Source: Nocardia arizonensis (GTDB taxonomy: Bacteria; Actinomycetota; Actinomycetes; Mycobacteriales; Mycobacteriaceae). Taken from it: DNA of 64,000 nt. The notes beneath the pieces are model-generated. The model ran no database searches. It was not told the origin of the DNA and saw nothing but the letters and a program-made list of their open reading frames with translations. The DNA is taken from NCBI RefSeq assembly GCF_001310275.1, contig NZ_LGYZ01000081.1, positions 310,001-374,000 on the forward strand, given 5' to 3'. The translations under genes and the position numbers were made by a program. Positions 62,823 to 64,000 of the stretch are shown in pieces. Each line of letters begins with the position of its first letter. Positions within the stretch are counted from its first letter, which is position 1.

Positions 62823-63614
62823 TCAATTCGTCTGGGGATCCTGGGATTTGACCGGGCCGATCCGGTTGGGCGGCCAGATCTTGAACACCGCGCGCCCCCG
62901 GACATTGTCGATCGGGACGGTGCCCTGGAGATCGTCGCCCACATGAGCGCGGGAATCGGCGGACTGGTTGCGGTTGTCGCCCATCACCCACAGGTGACCT
63001 TCGGGCACCTTGATCGGGCCGAAGACCCGTCCGGCCGGATACGTGGGGTTCTGCTGGCCCGGCACCCACTTGTAGTCGTTGTGGACATACGGCTCGTCCA
63101 GCGGTTTGCCGTCGACCATGACCCGGCCCTCGGCGTCACAGCACTGCACGGTCTGACCGCCCACCGCGATCACCCGCTTGACGAGGTCGTTCTCGTCGGG
63201 GGGCACGAGCCCGAAGAAGGAGAAGAAGTTCTGCACGCCGCGCACGACGGTATTGCTCGAGCGAATCGACTGGTACCTGGTGTTCCAGGACGGCGGTCCG
63301 ACGAAGACCACGACGTCGCCCGGATGCGGGTCGCTCCAGTAGGAGGTGAGCTTCTCGACGTAGATGCGATCGCCGGTACAGCCCGTGCACCCGTGCAGGG
63401 TGGGTTCCATCGACTGGGACGGTATGACATACGGGCGACCGACGAAACTCACCATCAGCGCGGCGATCACCGCCGCTATCACGATGAGGATCGGCAACTC
63501 CTGCCAGAACGGGCGTTGCTTCTTGGCCTTCTGCCTGCGCCCGCCGCGGCGACCGCGCGCCGCCCGCTCATCGTCCGATCCGGACATCGCCACCGACCCA
63601 CTTTCGTCTGCCAC
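62823..63614 (-). CDS. lepB: LepB, signal peptidase I
   Basis: Type I signal peptidase, 263 residues, that removes signal peptides from exported proteins. One transmembrane helix (about 38-57) is preceded by a long basic cytoplasmic region ([16 protein letters not shown]). The catalytic dyad is S68 (SQSMEPTL) and K146 ([10 protein letters not shown]); the GDNR box reads [12 protein letters not shown]. Paired Cys in CTGCTG and QCCDAEG are actinobacterial features. GTG at 63614. Confidence 0.96.
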   Translation of the reverse strand: MADESGSVAMSGSDDERAARGRRGGRRQKAKKQRPFWQELPILIVIAAVIAALMVSFVGRPYVIPSQSMEPTLHGCTGCTGDRIYVEKLTSYWSDPHPGDVVVFVGPPSWNTRYQSIRSSNTVVRGVQNFFSFFGLVPPDENDLVKRVIAVGGQTVQCCDAEGRVMVDGKPLDEPYVHNDYKWVPGQQNPTYPAGRVFGPIKVPEGHLWVMGDNRNQSADSRAHVGDDLQGTVPIDNVRGRAVFKIWPPNRIGPVKSQDPQTN

Positions 63615-63703
63615 GCCGAACAGAGTAGCCCGGCACCGTGACCTACCGTCCGGTGCCGGGCTACGAAAATCTTTCGCGGCGTTCCCGCCTCAGGAAAAGG
63701 CGC

Positions 63704-64000
63704 TCAGCGCTTTTCCTTGATCTTGGCGGCCTTGCCACGCAGATCGCGGAGGTAGTACAGCTTGGCACGGCGGACGTCACCGCGGGTCACGACCTCGATG
63801 TGGTCGATATTGGGGGTGTGTACCGGGAAGGTGCGCTCCACACCCACGCCGAAGGACACCTTGCGAACGGTGAAGGTCTCGCGGACGCCGCCGCCCTGGC
63901 GCCGGATGACGACGCCCTTGAAGACCTGGATGCGCTCCTTCGAGCCTTCGATGACCTTCACGTGCACATTGAGGGTGTCGCCCGGCCGGAAGTCGGGAAT
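63704..64000 (-). CDS. rplS: RplS, 50S ribosomal protein L19 (5' end cut by the window)
   Basis: Large-subunit ribosomal protein. The visible 98 residues read from [20 protein letters not shown] at the window edge to AKIKEKR, including [17 protein letters not shown] and [13 protein letters not shown], diagnostic of L19. About 15 N-terminal residues lie beyond position 64000. It precedes lepB in the order rplS-lepB-rnhB. Confidence 0.95.
   Translation of the reverse strand: MPDFRPGDTLNVHVKVIEGSKERIQVFKGVVIRRQGGGVRETFTVRKVSFGVGVERTFPVHTPNIDHIEVVTRGDVRRAKLYYLRDLRGKAAKIKEKR

Overview
The window is high-GC DNA from a mycolic-acid actinobacterium, most likely Nocardia or a close relative. GTG and TTG starts and start/stop overlaps (GTGA, ATGA) are common. 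About half the window follows the Mycobacterium tuberculosis order from Rv2864c to Rv2904c: penicillin-binding lipoprotein, GNAT, ispG, rip1, dxr; then rlmN, cdsA, frr, pyrH, tsf, rpsB, an M23 peptidase; then xerC, dprA, comM, yraN, DUF2469, rnhB, lepB, rplS. The species is inferred from protein resemblance only. I see no rRNA gene, no convincing tRNA, no CRISPR array and no intact insertion sequence.

1-10 kb holds a truncated acyl-CoA dehydrogenase, a small membrane protein coupled to an MscS-type channel, an ArsR repressor divergent from a cobalt/nickel ECF transporter (cbiM-cbiN fusion, cbiQ, cbiO), and a hypoxia-type pair resembling Rv0079-Rv0080 behind a DosR-like box. A metallo-hydrolase diverges from a TetR gene across a 48-bp palindrome. 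A Roadblock-like protein and an Rv0081-like ArsR regulator follow.

10-21 kb is a lipid or sterol oxidation region: CYP51, an acyl-CoA ligase, a lone MCE protein, a carboxymuconolactone-decarboxylase-like protein with an F420-type oxidoreductase, and an aldehyde dehydrogenase. All five promoters of this set carry 10-bp elements related to TGTCCAGACA repeated at a strict 12-bp spacing, so they look like one regulon. This is the strongest undescribed signal in the window.

20-36 kb is accessory: Dps, catalase, a three-gene type VII-secretion-like module (EspC/WXG-like protein, DUF1023 alpha/beta hydrolase, anchored protein) divergent from a YbaB-like gene, a Baeyer-Villiger-type monooxygenase whose 3' end runs into a serine-recombinase remnant, a lytic transglycosylase, an XRE regulator, two ABC-2 permeases without an ATPase, an amino acid permease, a HEXXH protein, a DUF4254 protein and a nitrobindin.

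36-64 kb is mostly housekeeping: MEP isoprenoid genes, envelope proteolysis, translation factors, phospholipid synthesis, DNA uptake and recombination, and protein export. It is interrupted by an accessory block at 51-57 kb (a DUF1990 gene with an internal deletion, a GAF-ANTAR regulator, an alkylsulfatase-like hydrolase, two DUF202 membrane proteins, and an acetoacetate-decarboxylase-like gene behind a KstR-type operator).
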